Source of the DNA: DATKZB01 sp035528235
Lineage (GTDB): Bacteria > Planctomycetota > Phycisphaerae > FEN-1346
Reading direction: 5' to 3'
NCBI GenBank assembly: GCA_035528235.1
Contig: DATKZB010000151.1
Coordinates: forward strand, 1-16,751
DNA length: 16,751 nt
A model generated the notes under the pieces. It made no database searches, was not told the DNA's origin, and was given only the letters and a program-made list of their open reading frames with translations. Made by a program: the position numbers and the translations under genes. This document shows positions 1 through 6,200 of the stretch, in pieces (positions within the stretch are counted from its first letter, which is position 1; each line of letters starts with the position of its first letter).

Positions 1-116
1 GTCCCGGCGGCACGACCGAGGCCGCCATCCGCACCTTCGACGTCCTCGGCCTGCGGAAAACCATCCTCGCCGCCGTCCAGGCCGCCCGCGACAGGGGACG
101 CGAGTTGGGGCGGTAG
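1..116 (+). CDS. proC: Pyrroline-5-carboxylate reductase, C-terminal fragment (gene starts before the window)
   Basis: Only the last 37 codons and the TAG stop (114-116) are present; the reading frame starts at base 3. The fragment opens with PGGTTEAAIRTFDVLGL and ends with AARDRGRELGR. The conserved SPGGTTE segment, followed by a helix ending in a charged 'RSRELG'-like tail, is the signature of the C-terminal dimerisation domain of ProC. ProC uses NAD(P)H to reduce 1-pyrroline-5-carboxylate to proline in the cytoplasm, the last step of proline synthesis. The Rossmann domain lies outside the window. A REP-like hairpin begins 32 bases after the stop and may act as a 3' end structure. Identification is good for so short a piece because the PGGTTE motif is highly characteristic. 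Confidence 0.8.
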   Translation, partial: PGGTTEAAIRTFDVLGLRKTILAAVQAARDRGRELGR

Positions 117-148
117 GCGAATATGGGGGCTGCTCGATGCGCGCTGTG

Positions 149-174
149 GCGCGGGGGATGAACCCCCGCGCTAC
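149..174 (-). repeat. REP-like hairpin, family 1, copy A
   Basis: A perfect 9-bp inverted repeat (GCGCGGGGG / CCCCCGCGC) flanks the loop ATGAA, followed by TAC, so the GTAG head reads on the minus strand at 174-171. It is identical to the copy at 772-797. It lies 32 bases after the proC stop and faces copy B head to head across 21 bases, forming a REPIN-like inverted pair. Confidence 0.85.
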
Positions 175-195
175 ATGTCTCATTACGGGAGCGCC

Positions 196-211
196 GTAGC
201 GCGGGGGTTTA
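196..211 (+). repeat. REP-like hairpin, family 1, degenerate copy B
   Basis: The sequence GTAGCGCGGGGGTTTA matches the first 16 bases of copy C exactly, but the 3' arm is shortened (CCGCG directly follows), so the hairpin is damaged. It is on the plus strand with its GTAG head at 196-199. Confidence 0.75.
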
Positions 212-215
212 CCGC

Positions 216-767
216 GTGCACCGTAGCGCGGGGGTTTATCCCCCGCGCCGAAACGGGAGTCGTCTTCTGAGCAAGAACGAACGCACGAATCGCGACCCAT
301 ATCACACGTGGGGGCGCAACCGCTCATTGCGACTCAAGGGTTACGATTACTCAAACCCGGCGCCTTGTCTGGTCACCTTCTGCACAGCAGACAAGAAGCC
401 GGTACTGTGCGGCAAACTGGCCCATGCCATCCAGGAGCATCTGAAGTCTGCGGCGTTGCGGTGGGGGTTCCGGTTGTGGGCATGGTGCATCATGCCCGAC
501 CATGTCCATCTGGTTGTCGGCGCTCCAGGAACAGACCGCACGGTTTCAGATTTCGTAGGCGCCGTGAAAAGCCTTGCCGCAAAGGCAAACCGCGATATGG
601 GCGGGCCGGGCGGGTTATGGCAGACCGGGTTCCACGACCGGATCCTGCGGCCGACCGAACGACCAGAAGTCATCGCGGCGTACATCGTCGGCAACCCGGT
701 GCGCAAAGGTCTCATCCGCGACGGTGAAAGGTGGCCGTGGGCGTATCTCGATCCCGACGCATTGTGA
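216..767 (+). CDS. REP-associated tyrosine transposase (RAYT, IS200/IS605-like Y1 family)
   Basis: A small HUH/Y1 single-strand transposase. With the GTG at 216 as start, the HUH motif is H96-V-H98 within WCIMPDHVHLVV. The conserved WQTGFHD segment is at 135-141, and the catalytic tyrosine is probably Y156, just before the family hallmark GNPVRKGL. The segment RSLRLKGYDYSNP (37-48) is the usual N-terminal strand of the family. RAYTs nick or bind REP hairpins carrying a GTAG head; such hairpins flank this gene and overlap its 5' end. The start is uncertain: no ATG precedes the conserved part and no clear ribosome binding site is visible. GTG 216 would put repeat DNA into codons 1-11, and TTG 327 would cut into the conserved strand, so the true start lies somewhere in 216-318. 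The domain itself appears intact. Confidence 0.85.
   Translation: MHRSAGVYPPRRNGSRLLSKNERTNRDPYHTWGRNRSLRLKGYDYSNPAPCLVTFCTADKKPVLCGKLAHAIQEHLKSAALRWGFRLWAWCIMPDHVHLVVGAPGTDRTVSDFVGAVKSLAAKANRDMGGPGGLWQTGFHDRILRPTERPEVIAAYIVGNPVRKGLIRDGERWPWAYLDPDAL
223..248 (+). repeat. REP-like hairpin, family 1, copy C, inside the 5' end of the RAYT reading frame
   Basis: GTAG head at 223-226, then the 9-bp stem around the loop TTTAT. It is the inverse of copies A and D with one difference in the loop. It overlaps the first codons of the longest RAYT reading frame, so in the transcript the hairpin would sit at or just before the start region and could hinder ribosome binding. Confidence 0.85.
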
Positions 768-771
768 GAAT

Positions 772-797
772 GCGCGGGGGATGAACCCCCGCGCTAC
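772..797 (-). repeat. REP-like hairpin, family 1, copy D
   Basis: Identical in sequence and orientation to copy A (149-174), starting 4 bases after the RAYT stop codon. It also lies just downstream (16 bases) of the stop of the minus-strand GalT-like gene, so the hairpin may stabilise or terminate both convergent transcripts. Confidence 0.85.
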
Positions 798-813
798 TTC
801 ATTCCGCAGGTAC

Positions 814-1920
814 TTAGGTACTTTTTCTCATCGCCTCCGCCACCTGGAACGGGTCGCTCGAGACGACGGCGCTGGCGTAGAGTTCCATGGCGCCGATGTC
901 GGCCGTCTTGGCCCCCGGGTCGCCCCGGTCCACCAGGTACACGAGCACCGGGAACCCCTTCCACGCGGGGTCGGGCCGGCCGATGGGCGGCATGTGGACG
1001 GCCAGGTTGTAGGCTTTGACGTCGCAGGCGGCGAAGACCTTCAGGGCCCGCCAGATGGCCTTCGCCAGGCCCGGTGAGTCGTACGAGTCGGCCACGAGCA
1101 CGATCTCGCGTTCCTTCGTGGGCACCAGGTGCGCCAGGGCCGCCACGCCGTCCCAGTCGACGGCCAGGCCCAGCGCCTGGTGGACGGCCACGAGGTCCTG
1201 GAAATAATCGGCCCCGTGCGCGGCCCGGTAGGCGGCGGCATCCTGCCGCAGACGCTCGACCTTGCCGTAATGGAACTTGCGGCCCAGGACCATCTGGGCG
1301 TGGCCGTGGATGATGCTGGCCCCGGCCTTCCAGAGGCAGTTCCACATGAGGAGGAAGAACCGGGCCTCGGCGTCCTCGGCGTGTGCCTTGTCGGCCCAGG
1401 CGCGGGCGGTGGCCAGCAGGTCGGCCACCTCGTCGGGCCGGAAGGCGTCGGTCCGGAACCGCAGCGGCGAATGGTCCTCGAAGATCACCAGGCCGTGCCA
1501 CCCGTCGTACGTGGCGACGTTGGCGGCCGTCTTGGTGCCGATGCGGCCGAAGGTGTTCGCGGGCGTCAACTCCAGCGGTTTGCAGAACGGGTCGCCCAGG
1601 TTCTTGGCGATCTCCTGGTCGAGGTCGGCGGTGTCCTTGGCCTCGATGGGCCGCTGGGCCCGGACGGCGTTGTAGAGCGTGGCCTGGCCGGTCCAGCGGT
1701 TCACGACGTGGGTGATGGGCTGGTGGCGGATGGCCTCCATCACGCCCTCCGGCGTCGGGGCGAGGTACTTGAAGACCTTGGTGATCCACGCCTCCATCCG
1801 CTTGGGCGGCAGGACGTGGGCCACCGACTGGCTGAAGTCGTACATCCGGTCGAATCGGGCCCGGTCCTCCGGCCCAAGACCCGCCACCACCTTGTCGAGT
1901 GCAGCAATACGTGTGGACAT
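814..1920 (-). CDS. GalT-like protein of the HIT superfamily (sugar-1-phosphate nucleotidylyltransferase or NDP-sugar phosphorylase type)
   Basis: A 368-residue protein. The diagnostic block is an Asn (N194), then AGAS (199-202), then IIHGHAQ with H205-x-H207-x-Q209. This matches the HxHxQ active site of galactose-1-phosphate uridylyltransferases, where the second His is the nucleotidylated nucleophile. A strand reading HGLVIFEDH (142-150) fits the first half of the GalT fold. Length is close to classical GalT (about 350), but overall similarity looks distant, so substrate (UDP- or ADP-sugar, phosphate or sugar phosphate) is open. The ATG at 1920 was chosen over an upstream in-frame extension because GAAAGGA precedes it with proper spacing and the extension is Arg-rich. 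It follows a glycogen-synthase-like gene by about 100 bases on the same strand, suggesting an operon in glucan or sugar-nucleotide metabolism. Confidence 0.7.
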   Translation of the reverse strand: MSTRIAALDKVVAGLGPEDRARFDRMYDFSQSVAHVLPPKRMEAWITKVFKYLAPTPEGVMEAIRHQPITHVVNRWTGQATLYNAVRAQRPIEAKDTADLDQEIAKNLGDPFCKPLELTPANTFGRIGTKTAANVATYDGWHGLVIFEDHSPLRFRTDAFRPDEVADLLATARAWADKAHAEDAEARFFLLMWNCLWKAGASIIHGHAQMVLGRKFHYGKVERLRQDAAAYRAAHGADYFQDLVAVHQALGLAVDWDGVAALAHLVPTKEREIVLVADSYDSPGLAKAIWRALKVFAACDVKAYNLAVHMPPIGRPDPAWKGFPVLVYLVDRGDPGAKTADIGAMELYASAVVSSDPFQVAEAMRKST

Positions 1921-2022
1921 CGGATTCCTTTCAGCAGGGACACGCCGCGCGCGGGCGGCCGCGCGTCGTCTGTCGGACGGGCCGTCTGGCCGGCGCACCG
2001 GGCGGGTCGCGTTGCGAATCGT

Positions 2023-3756
2023 TTACGACAGGTCGTTGATGACCGGCAGGAGGTAATCGCGGACGACGACCTCCCACGACATCTGCCTGGCCAGTTCGTA
2101 GCCGTTCCGGATGAGGGTCTCGTGGTGCTTCTGGTCGCCGGGCAGGCGTTTGAGGATTATGTCGGCGATGCGTTTGGCCTCTTTCTCCTCGGCGGCGTTG
2201 CGTTCGCGCGGCCCGACCGACAGCACGCTGTCGAGCGCGGCGTTGTTGTCCGGCAGGCCGGTGTAGTCGGCCACCAGGACGTTGGGCGCGCCTTGGCCGC
2301 CGGTCACCCTGTCGACGAACCCCGCGCAGCCGCACACGTTCGTGATGACGCACAGGCTGCCGAACGAGAGCGGCTCGAGTTGGGCGATGCCGAACGGCTC
2401 GTAAATCGACTGGCCGAACTCGATGTCCGTGCCCTTGCGGATGTCCAGAAAGTCCATGTCGGCCGGCATCTTCATGCCGCACGACGGCCGGCTCCACCCG
2501 AACTGGTTGACCAGGATCACCTTGATCTGTCGGGCGCAGGCGTTGAACTTCTGCATGTGGACGTAAAAGTTGGCCTCGCCGCCCGAGAGGTCGGGGTACC
2601 CCTCGCGGTGAGCGACCGGCCAGGAGTACCGCCCTTCCATGTCGAGAATCTCGTGGCCCTTTCGCGGCGCGCCCAGTTCGCTCGACAGGAGGAAGAGGAC
2701 GCCCGTCTGGCCGGTCTCGCGGAACTTCTTCTCCAGGTGCCAGAGGACCTTCAGGTCGCGCCACATGCCTTTCGACAGGGCCATGCGCGTCACGTGCGAG
2801 AACACGAAGTCGGGCCGGTACTCCAGGATGTTCTCGGTGTACTGCTGGAGCCGCGTCTTGGACTGCATGACGTCGCCGTAGGCCACCTCGTACGCCGGCA
2901 CGCCGTTGTAGACGAGCGACAGGCGCTTCTCGGCAAAGTCGGCGCCCAGAAACTTGATCTCCGAAAGGACGTGGTCGCCCACGCACAGGACCGCGTCGCA
3001 AAACCGCGATGCCGACACGAGGGCGTGCTTGAAGAACGGGGCCTGCAACCCGAACACGTCCTCGACGAACTTGCCCTTGGCCATCGCCCGGTCGAGCACG
3101 TTGTAGAACATGGTGTCGTGCCCCGGATGGCCCTCGACGATCCGCCGCATCGTGGCCACCTCGTGGGCGTAGAACGCCGTCCGGTACCGGCCGGAGTTTT
3201 CGGCAATGGCCGCCAACGCCAGCGGCATCCCCATGAACTCGTGGGCCAGGATGACGGCCGGCCGGTCCTGGTCGGCCCCGATGGCGTCCAGCGCCGCCAG
3301 GCCCGGCGCCGCCAGGCGCACCCAATGCTCGTACTCCCAGGTCCGGTACAGGTCGCTCCGGATGCCGAACCGCTCGTACAGCATCCGCTTGCACTCGCCC
3401 AAGCGGTCGAGGTCGGCGTGGCCGACGTCCATCAGGATGACTTCCGGGCGGCTCTCGACGCCGGTGGCCCTGTCCTTGAAGGTCCGCCGGCCGTAAAGGA
3501 TGCCCACGCCCCATCGCTGCTGGACGGGGCGGAACTTGTCGGCCCACCCGCCGGCGTCGGTCCCGTCGAAACTCGAGTACAACACCTGGCCGTTCTTGGC
3601 CAGCAGGTCGGCCACGCCCCGGTCGCCCGGCCCGATGAGGATCGACCGGCCCACGCTGTCGTTGTAGGCCTTGGCCGTGAAGAACCCCTGGAGGACCGCC
3701 CCGATGCCGCCGACCTTCTGGATCGCCTCGTGCGTAACATGGATGAGCGTACTCAT
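2023..3756 (-). CDS. Glycogen/starch-synthase-like glycosyltransferase (GT-B fold)
   Basis: A 577-residue cytoplasmic protein with no signal peptide or membrane segment. Near the N-terminus, KVGGIGAV (14-21) matches the nucleotide-sugar-binding KxGG loop of glycogen synthases. Near the C-terminus, IYEPFGIAQLEPLSFG carries the E-x7-E motif (E453 and E461) typical of GT4/GT5-like retaining transferases. A further block, ILAHEFMGMPLALAAIAE, lies in the first Rossmann domain. The protein is about 100 residues longer than bacterial GlgA and closer in N-terminal style to eukaryote-type glycogen synthases, so a simple glgA label is not justified. The start ATG at 3756 has AGGGAG five bases upstream. 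The GalT-like gene follows on the same strand and may make or recycle its NDP-sugar donor. Donor and acceptor are unknown. Confidence 0.75.
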   Translation of the reverse strand: MSTLIHVTHEAIQKVGGIGAVLQGFFTAKAYNDSVGRSILIGPGDRGVADLLAKNGQVLYSSFDGTDAGGWADKFRPVQQRWGVGILYGRRTFKDRATGVESRPEVILMDVGHADLDRLGECKRMLYERFGIRSDLYRTWEYEHWVRLAAPGLAALDAIGADQDRPAVILAHEFMGMPLALAAIAENSGRYRTAFYAHEVATMRRIVEGHPGHDTMFYNVLDRAMAKGKFVEDVFGLQAPFFKHALVSASRFCDAVLCVGDHVLSEIKFLGADFAEKRLSLVYNGVPAYEVAYGDVMQSKTRLQQYTENILEYRPDFVFSHVTRMALSKGMWRDLKVLWHLEKKFRETGQTGVLFLLSSELGAPRKGHEILDMEGRYSWPVAHREGYPDLSGGEANFYVHMQKFNACARQIKVILVNQFGWSRPSCGMKMPADMDFLDIRKGTDIEFGQSIYEPFGIAQLEPLSFGSLCVITNVCGCAGFVDRVTGGQGAPNVLVADYTGLPDNNAALDSVLSVGPRERNAAEEKEAKRIADIILKRLPGDQKHHETLIRNGYELARQMSWEVVVRDYLLPVINDLS

Positions 3757-3872
3757 AAATCTCCCTTGGTATGACGTCCTGCCCCCGGTACAAGCGAAAC
3801 GACCGCCGTCCGGCCCCCGCCGCGCGGTCGCCGGGGCGGCCTCGCCCGACGGGCGCGCAGTCGACCGCGTCT

Positions 3873-3878
3873 ATTCTA
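3873..3878 (-). promoter_or_regulatory. Possible -10 box for the glycosyltransferase gene
   Basis: Read on the minus strand the hexamer is TAGAAT, five of six matches to TATAAT, about 117 bases before the glycosyltransferase ATG, in a short AT-richer patch. No -35 hexamer is found at normal spacing, so this is a weak suggestion. Confidence 0.25.
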
Positions 3879-3966
3879 TCGGAAATCGCCCGCCCCCGGC
3901 TTTCCTATTTCGCAAACCCCGGCCCCCGGGGGTGTGCCGAGAGTTTCCGGCAAGCGCCCGACCCGG

Positions 3967-4054
3967 GGTGGCATGCCCACGCCGCTGTTCGCGTGGGCAT
4001 GTCGCACGTGGGCCGAGGAGCATGCCCAGGCAACGGCGGCCTGGGCATGCCACC
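3967..4054. repeat. REP-like hairpin pair, family 2 (nested palindromes)
   Basis: The first hairpin has 11-bp perfect arms CATGCCCACGC (3972-3982) and GCGTGGGCATG (3991-4001). The second has 11-bp perfect arms GCATGCCCAGG (4020-4030) and CCTGGGCATGC (4040-4050). The outer ends are also inverted copies of each other: GGTGGCATGCCCA (3967-3979) and TGGGCATGCCACC (4042-4054). This two-hairpin mirror layout is like a BIME/REPIN doublet. It shares no sequence with family 1 and has no transposase beside it. It lies downstream of the permease gene. Confidence 0.8.
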
Positions 4055-4077
4055 CAACAGGACGGAGCCTGCCCGCG

Positions 4078-4124
4078 AGTCCTGGCACACCCGGCCGCTG
4101 CGCCATACGTGGCGTGGCAGGACT
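4078..4124. repeat. Compound imperfect hairpin at the end of the permease gene
   Basis: AGTCCTGGCAC (4078-4088) can pair with GTGGCAGGACT (4114-4124) with one mismatch. Inside it lies a small stem CGCCA/TGGCG with loop TACG (4101-4114). It touches the stop codon of the minus-strand permease gene. It may be a transcript-end structure or a third repeat family; there is no T-run to support a standard terminator. Confidence 0.45.
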
Positions 4125-4923
4125 ACGCGGTCAGCATCTTCAGCGCTGTCCACCCCAGGAACACGACCAGCACCAGCCGGACCCACTCCCGGGCCACCCG
4201 CCGGCTCGAGTACGCCCCGGCCGCGGCCCCGATGATCGCCGTCGGCACCAGCAGACCCACGTAGACCCACGGCCGGGCCGGGTCGACCCCCGCCGGCAGC
4301 GTCGCATGTTTCAGGCCCGCCGCCAGCAGCCCCGAGAAGATGATCGCCACGCTCGAGTTGGCCACCGCCGTCCGCAGCCGCATCCCCAGCAGGACCTGCT
4401 GGGCCGGCACGGCTACCGACCCGCCCCCCAGGCCCAGCAGGCCGGTCGACAGGCCCATGACGCCCCCCACCAGGCCGATGGCCGCCGCCCCCCGGCTGGG
4501 TTTCCGTCGCGGCCGGTGGCCCCAGGCGTGCGGCCAGCGCCGCCGCGCCATGCGATGGAGGTTGGCCGCGATGACGTAAATCATGACCGCACCGAAAATC
4601 CGACGCAGGTACACCTCGGCATCGCCCGTGAACTGGTTGCTCAGGTACACGCCGACGATCGATGCGGCCATCGCGCAGGGCACCAGAATGGTCAGGAGCC
4701 GCCGGCTCACCAGCCCCGACCGGATGTGGCTCTGCGACGCCGAGAACCCCACGCACACGTTGACCACCATCGCCGCGGCCTGGGCCGTGTGATAGTCCGA
4801 CTTCATGAAGAGCGTCAGCATCGGGATAAACAGGACGCTGCCGCCGATGCCCAGAAAGCCGCCCAGGAAACCGCCCAGCAGGCCCACGCCCAGCAACGCC
4901 AGGATGGTCGGCCCGTCAAGCAC
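4123..4923 (-). CDS. TauE/SafE-family (TSUP) membrane permease
   Basis: A 266-residue polytopic membrane protein. The two homologous halves of the TSUP family each open with a Gly-rich helix hairpin: GGFLGGFLGIGGSVLFIP (17-34) and STGLLGLGGGSVAVPAQQ (159-176). Hydrophobic segments fill most of the chain, with a basic cytoplasmic loop near 123-145 (RMARRRW and RRKPSRG). Family members export sulfite, sulfoacetate and other small organic or sulfur anions through the inner membrane; the substrate here cannot be told. The GTG start (4923-4921) overlaps the hemC stop by 8 bases (GTGCTTGA), so translation is probably coupled to hemC. Length is normal for the family. A hairpin cluster follows the gene. 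Confidence 0.85.
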   Translation of the reverse strand: MLDGPTILALLGVGLLGGFLGGFLGIGGSVLFIPMLTLFMKSDYHTAQAAAMVVNVCVGFSASQSHIRSGLVSRRLLTILVPCAMAASIVGVYLSNQFTGDAEVYLRRIFGAVMIYVIAANLHRMARRRWPHAWGHRPRRKPSRGAAAIGLVGGVMGLSTGLLGLGGGSVAVPAQQVLLGMRLRTAVANSSVAIIFSGLLAAGLKHATLPAGVDPARPWVYVGLLVPTAIIGAAAGAYSSRRVAREWVRLVLVVFLGWTALKMLTA

Positions 4924-5857
4924 CGCTCGCCCCGTTCCCCGACCCGACCAGGCGTGCGGCCCCGTCGGCCAGGAGGGCCTCGGCCAGTTCCGCGCCGATG
5001 GCGCCCGCCTCGCCGGCCGCGCCGGCGGCGGTGCGGCGGATCGATTCCCGGCCGTCCGGCGCCAGCAGCCACGCCTCCAGCGTCAGCCGACCGGCCGCGT
5101 CGACGCGACCCAGCACACCCAGGGGCGTCCGGCACCCGGCGCCCAGGCGGCGCACGAGGGCCCGCTCGGCGGCGACCGCCCACCGCGTCGGCGGATGGTC
5201 GAGCGCCGCAATCGCCGCGCGCGCGGCCGCGCCGTCGGCCCGACACTCGATGCCCAGGGCGCCCTGACCCGCCGCCGGCAGGACGACGGCCGGTTCGAGC
5301 GCCACCATCCGGGCATCGAGCGTCCCGAGCCGCTCCAGGCCCGCCCGCGCGAGCACGGTCGCGCGGCAGGTGCCTGCCGCGAGTTTCCGGAGCCGCGTCT
5401 CGACGTTGCCGCGAAGGTCCACGAACCCCAGGTCCGGCCGCGACGCCAGCAGCATCGCCCGCCGACGCGGACTGCTGGAGCCGACCGTGGCGCCCGCGGG
5501 CAAGGCGGCCAGCGCCAGGCCCTCCGGCGTCACGAGACAGTCGCGGACGTCGGCCCGCTCGGGCACGGCGACCCCGATTTCCAGACCCTCGGGCACCTGC
5601 GTCGGCACGTCCTTCATCGAGTGGACCGCCAGGTCGATGCGGCCGTCCAGAAGGGCCTGTTCGAGTTCCTTGACGAAGAACCCCGCGCCCGGCATCCGGG
5701 CCAGGGGGGTCGCCCGGTCGCGGTCGCCCGCCGTCCGGAACGTCTCGATGCGGACCGCGAGGTCCGCGTGGGCCTCGCCGAGGCGGGCCGCCACCCAGTC
5801 TGCCTGCCACCGGGCCAGCGGCGAGCCGCGCGTGCCGATTCGTAGCACGTGTCCCAT
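4916..5857 (-). CDS. hemC: Porphobilinogen deaminase (hydroxymethylbilane synthase)
   Basis: A 313-residue cytoplasmic enzyme that condenses four porphobilinogen molecules into hydroxymethylbilane in tetrapyrrole synthesis. Visible motifs in order are IGTRGSPLARWQ (7-18), HSMKDVP (79-85) with catalytic Asp D83, GSSSPRRR (126-133) with substrate-binding Args, RGNVETRL (149-156), and GAGCRTPLGV (239-248). C242 is the expected attachment site of the dipyrromethane cofactor. All key residues are present and length is typical. The ATG at 5857 gives the normal N-terminus. No other haem genes lie in the window; the partner gene is the overlapping permease. The upstream 136-base gap is shared with a divergent small gene. 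Confidence 0.95.
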   Translation of the reverse strand: MGHVLRIGTRGSPLARWQADWVAARLGEAHADLAVRIETFRTAGDRDRATPLARMPGAGFFVKELEQALLDGRIDLAVHSMKDVPTQVPEGLEIGVAVPERADVRDCLVTPEGLALAALPAGATVGSSSPRRRAMLLASRPDLGFVDLRGNVETRLRKLAAGTCRATVLARAGLERLGTLDARMVALEPAVVLPAAGQGALGIECRADGAAARAAIAALDHPPTRWAVAAERALVRRLGAGCRTPLGVLGRVDAAGRLTLEAWLLAPDGRESIRRTAAGAAGEAGAIGAELAEALLADGAARLVGSGNGASGA

Positions 5858-5890
5858 GCGCCGCCCACGATAGTGGAAACATCCTGCCGC

Positions 5891-5925
5891 CGCAAGCGCC
5901 CCCTTTCGCGACGGCGGGGCTTGCG
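5891..5925. other. Imperfect hairpin between hemC and the small membrane gene
   Basis: CGCAAGC-(G)-CCC on the left can pair with GGGGCTTGCG (5916-5925), a ten-pair stem with one bulged base. It sits between the divergent starts. It could be a leader structure or operator-like palindrome, or simple GC-rich chance pairing. Confidence 0.3.
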
Positions 5926-5993
5926 TGACGCCGCCCGAAAAGATAACCTAGGCCCTCAGACATCCCACACCTATCCGCCACAAGGAGGTGCCC

Positions 5994-6170
5994 ATGCTGA
6001 TGCTTGCGGAAGAAGTTGCGACGAACCTGGACGACGTGGCCCTGCTCCTGCGCGTGGTCATCGGTATCCAGATCGTCACGGCCATCGCCCTGGTGCTTGC
6101 CCACCGCAAGATCGCCAAGAACCAGGTGGAACTGGCCCAGGTTGTGCGCGGCGCGGGCAAGCAAGGCTAA
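5994..6170 (+). CDS. Small single-span membrane protein, function unknown
   Basis: A 58-residue protein starting at ATG 5994, preceded by a near-perfect Shine-Dalgarno AAGGAGGTG (5982-5990), the best ribosome site in the window and strong evidence that the gene is real. An in-frame GTG at 5988 lies inside that site and is rejected. The acidic N-terminus (AEEVATNLDD) is followed by one hydrophobic helix at about residues 15-36, then a basic/polar tail starting HRKIAKNQ, which predicts N-out, C-in topology by the positive-inside rule. No family is recognised. It lies 30 bases before the SerRS-like gene on the same strand and is probably cotranscribed with it. Confidence 0.7.
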   Translation: MLMLAEEVATNLDDVALLLRVVIGIQIVTAIALVLAHRKIAKNQVELAQVVRGAGKQG

Positions 6171-6200
6171 CGCCGGCCGCCCCGCCCACGCGGTGACGCT

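Larger units (their letters stand above)
149..797 (+). mobile_element. REP/RAYT unit: Y1 transposase gene bracketed by GTAG-headed hairpin repeats
   Basis: A single tyrosine-transposase gene is flanked by copies of one 26-base palindromic repeat. Two copies (149-174 and 772-797) are identical and in the same orientation. One copy (223-248) is inverted with a single base difference, and a degenerate inverted copy lies at 196-211. Each intact copy is a perfect 9-bp stem GCGCGGGGG/CCCCCGCGC around a 5-base loop, with a GTAG (CTAC) tetranucleotide at one end. A GTAG head next to a foldback is what RAYT (TnpA-REP) enzymes of the IS200/IS605-like family are known to recognise. The unit resembles the REP-RAYT arrangement of other bacteria rather than a classical insertion sequence: no terminal target duplication is visible. 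Confidence 0.75.
3757..4122. other. 366-base intergenic region with a cluster of hairpins and no gene
   Basis: This lies between the start of the glycosyltransferase gene and the stop of the permease gene, both on the minus strand. No convincing reading frame was found. The half nearest the permease carries two strong palindromes (3967-4054) and a compound imperfect hairpin (4078-4124). The half nearest the glycosyltransferase is plain GC-rich DNA with a possible minus-strand -10 box at 3873-3878. Confidence 0.7.

Noticed and set aside
1921..1998. Upstream extension of the GalT-like gene by 26 codons
   Set aside because: Arg-rich, no conserved content; ATG 1920 has GAAAGGA just upstream.
1129..3774. 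An 881-codon open frame on the plus strand opposite the glycosyltransferase and GalT-like genes
   Set aside because: Composition rich in V, G, R, H and D with no motifs; it spans two minus-strand genes that carry clear motifs and ribosome sites.
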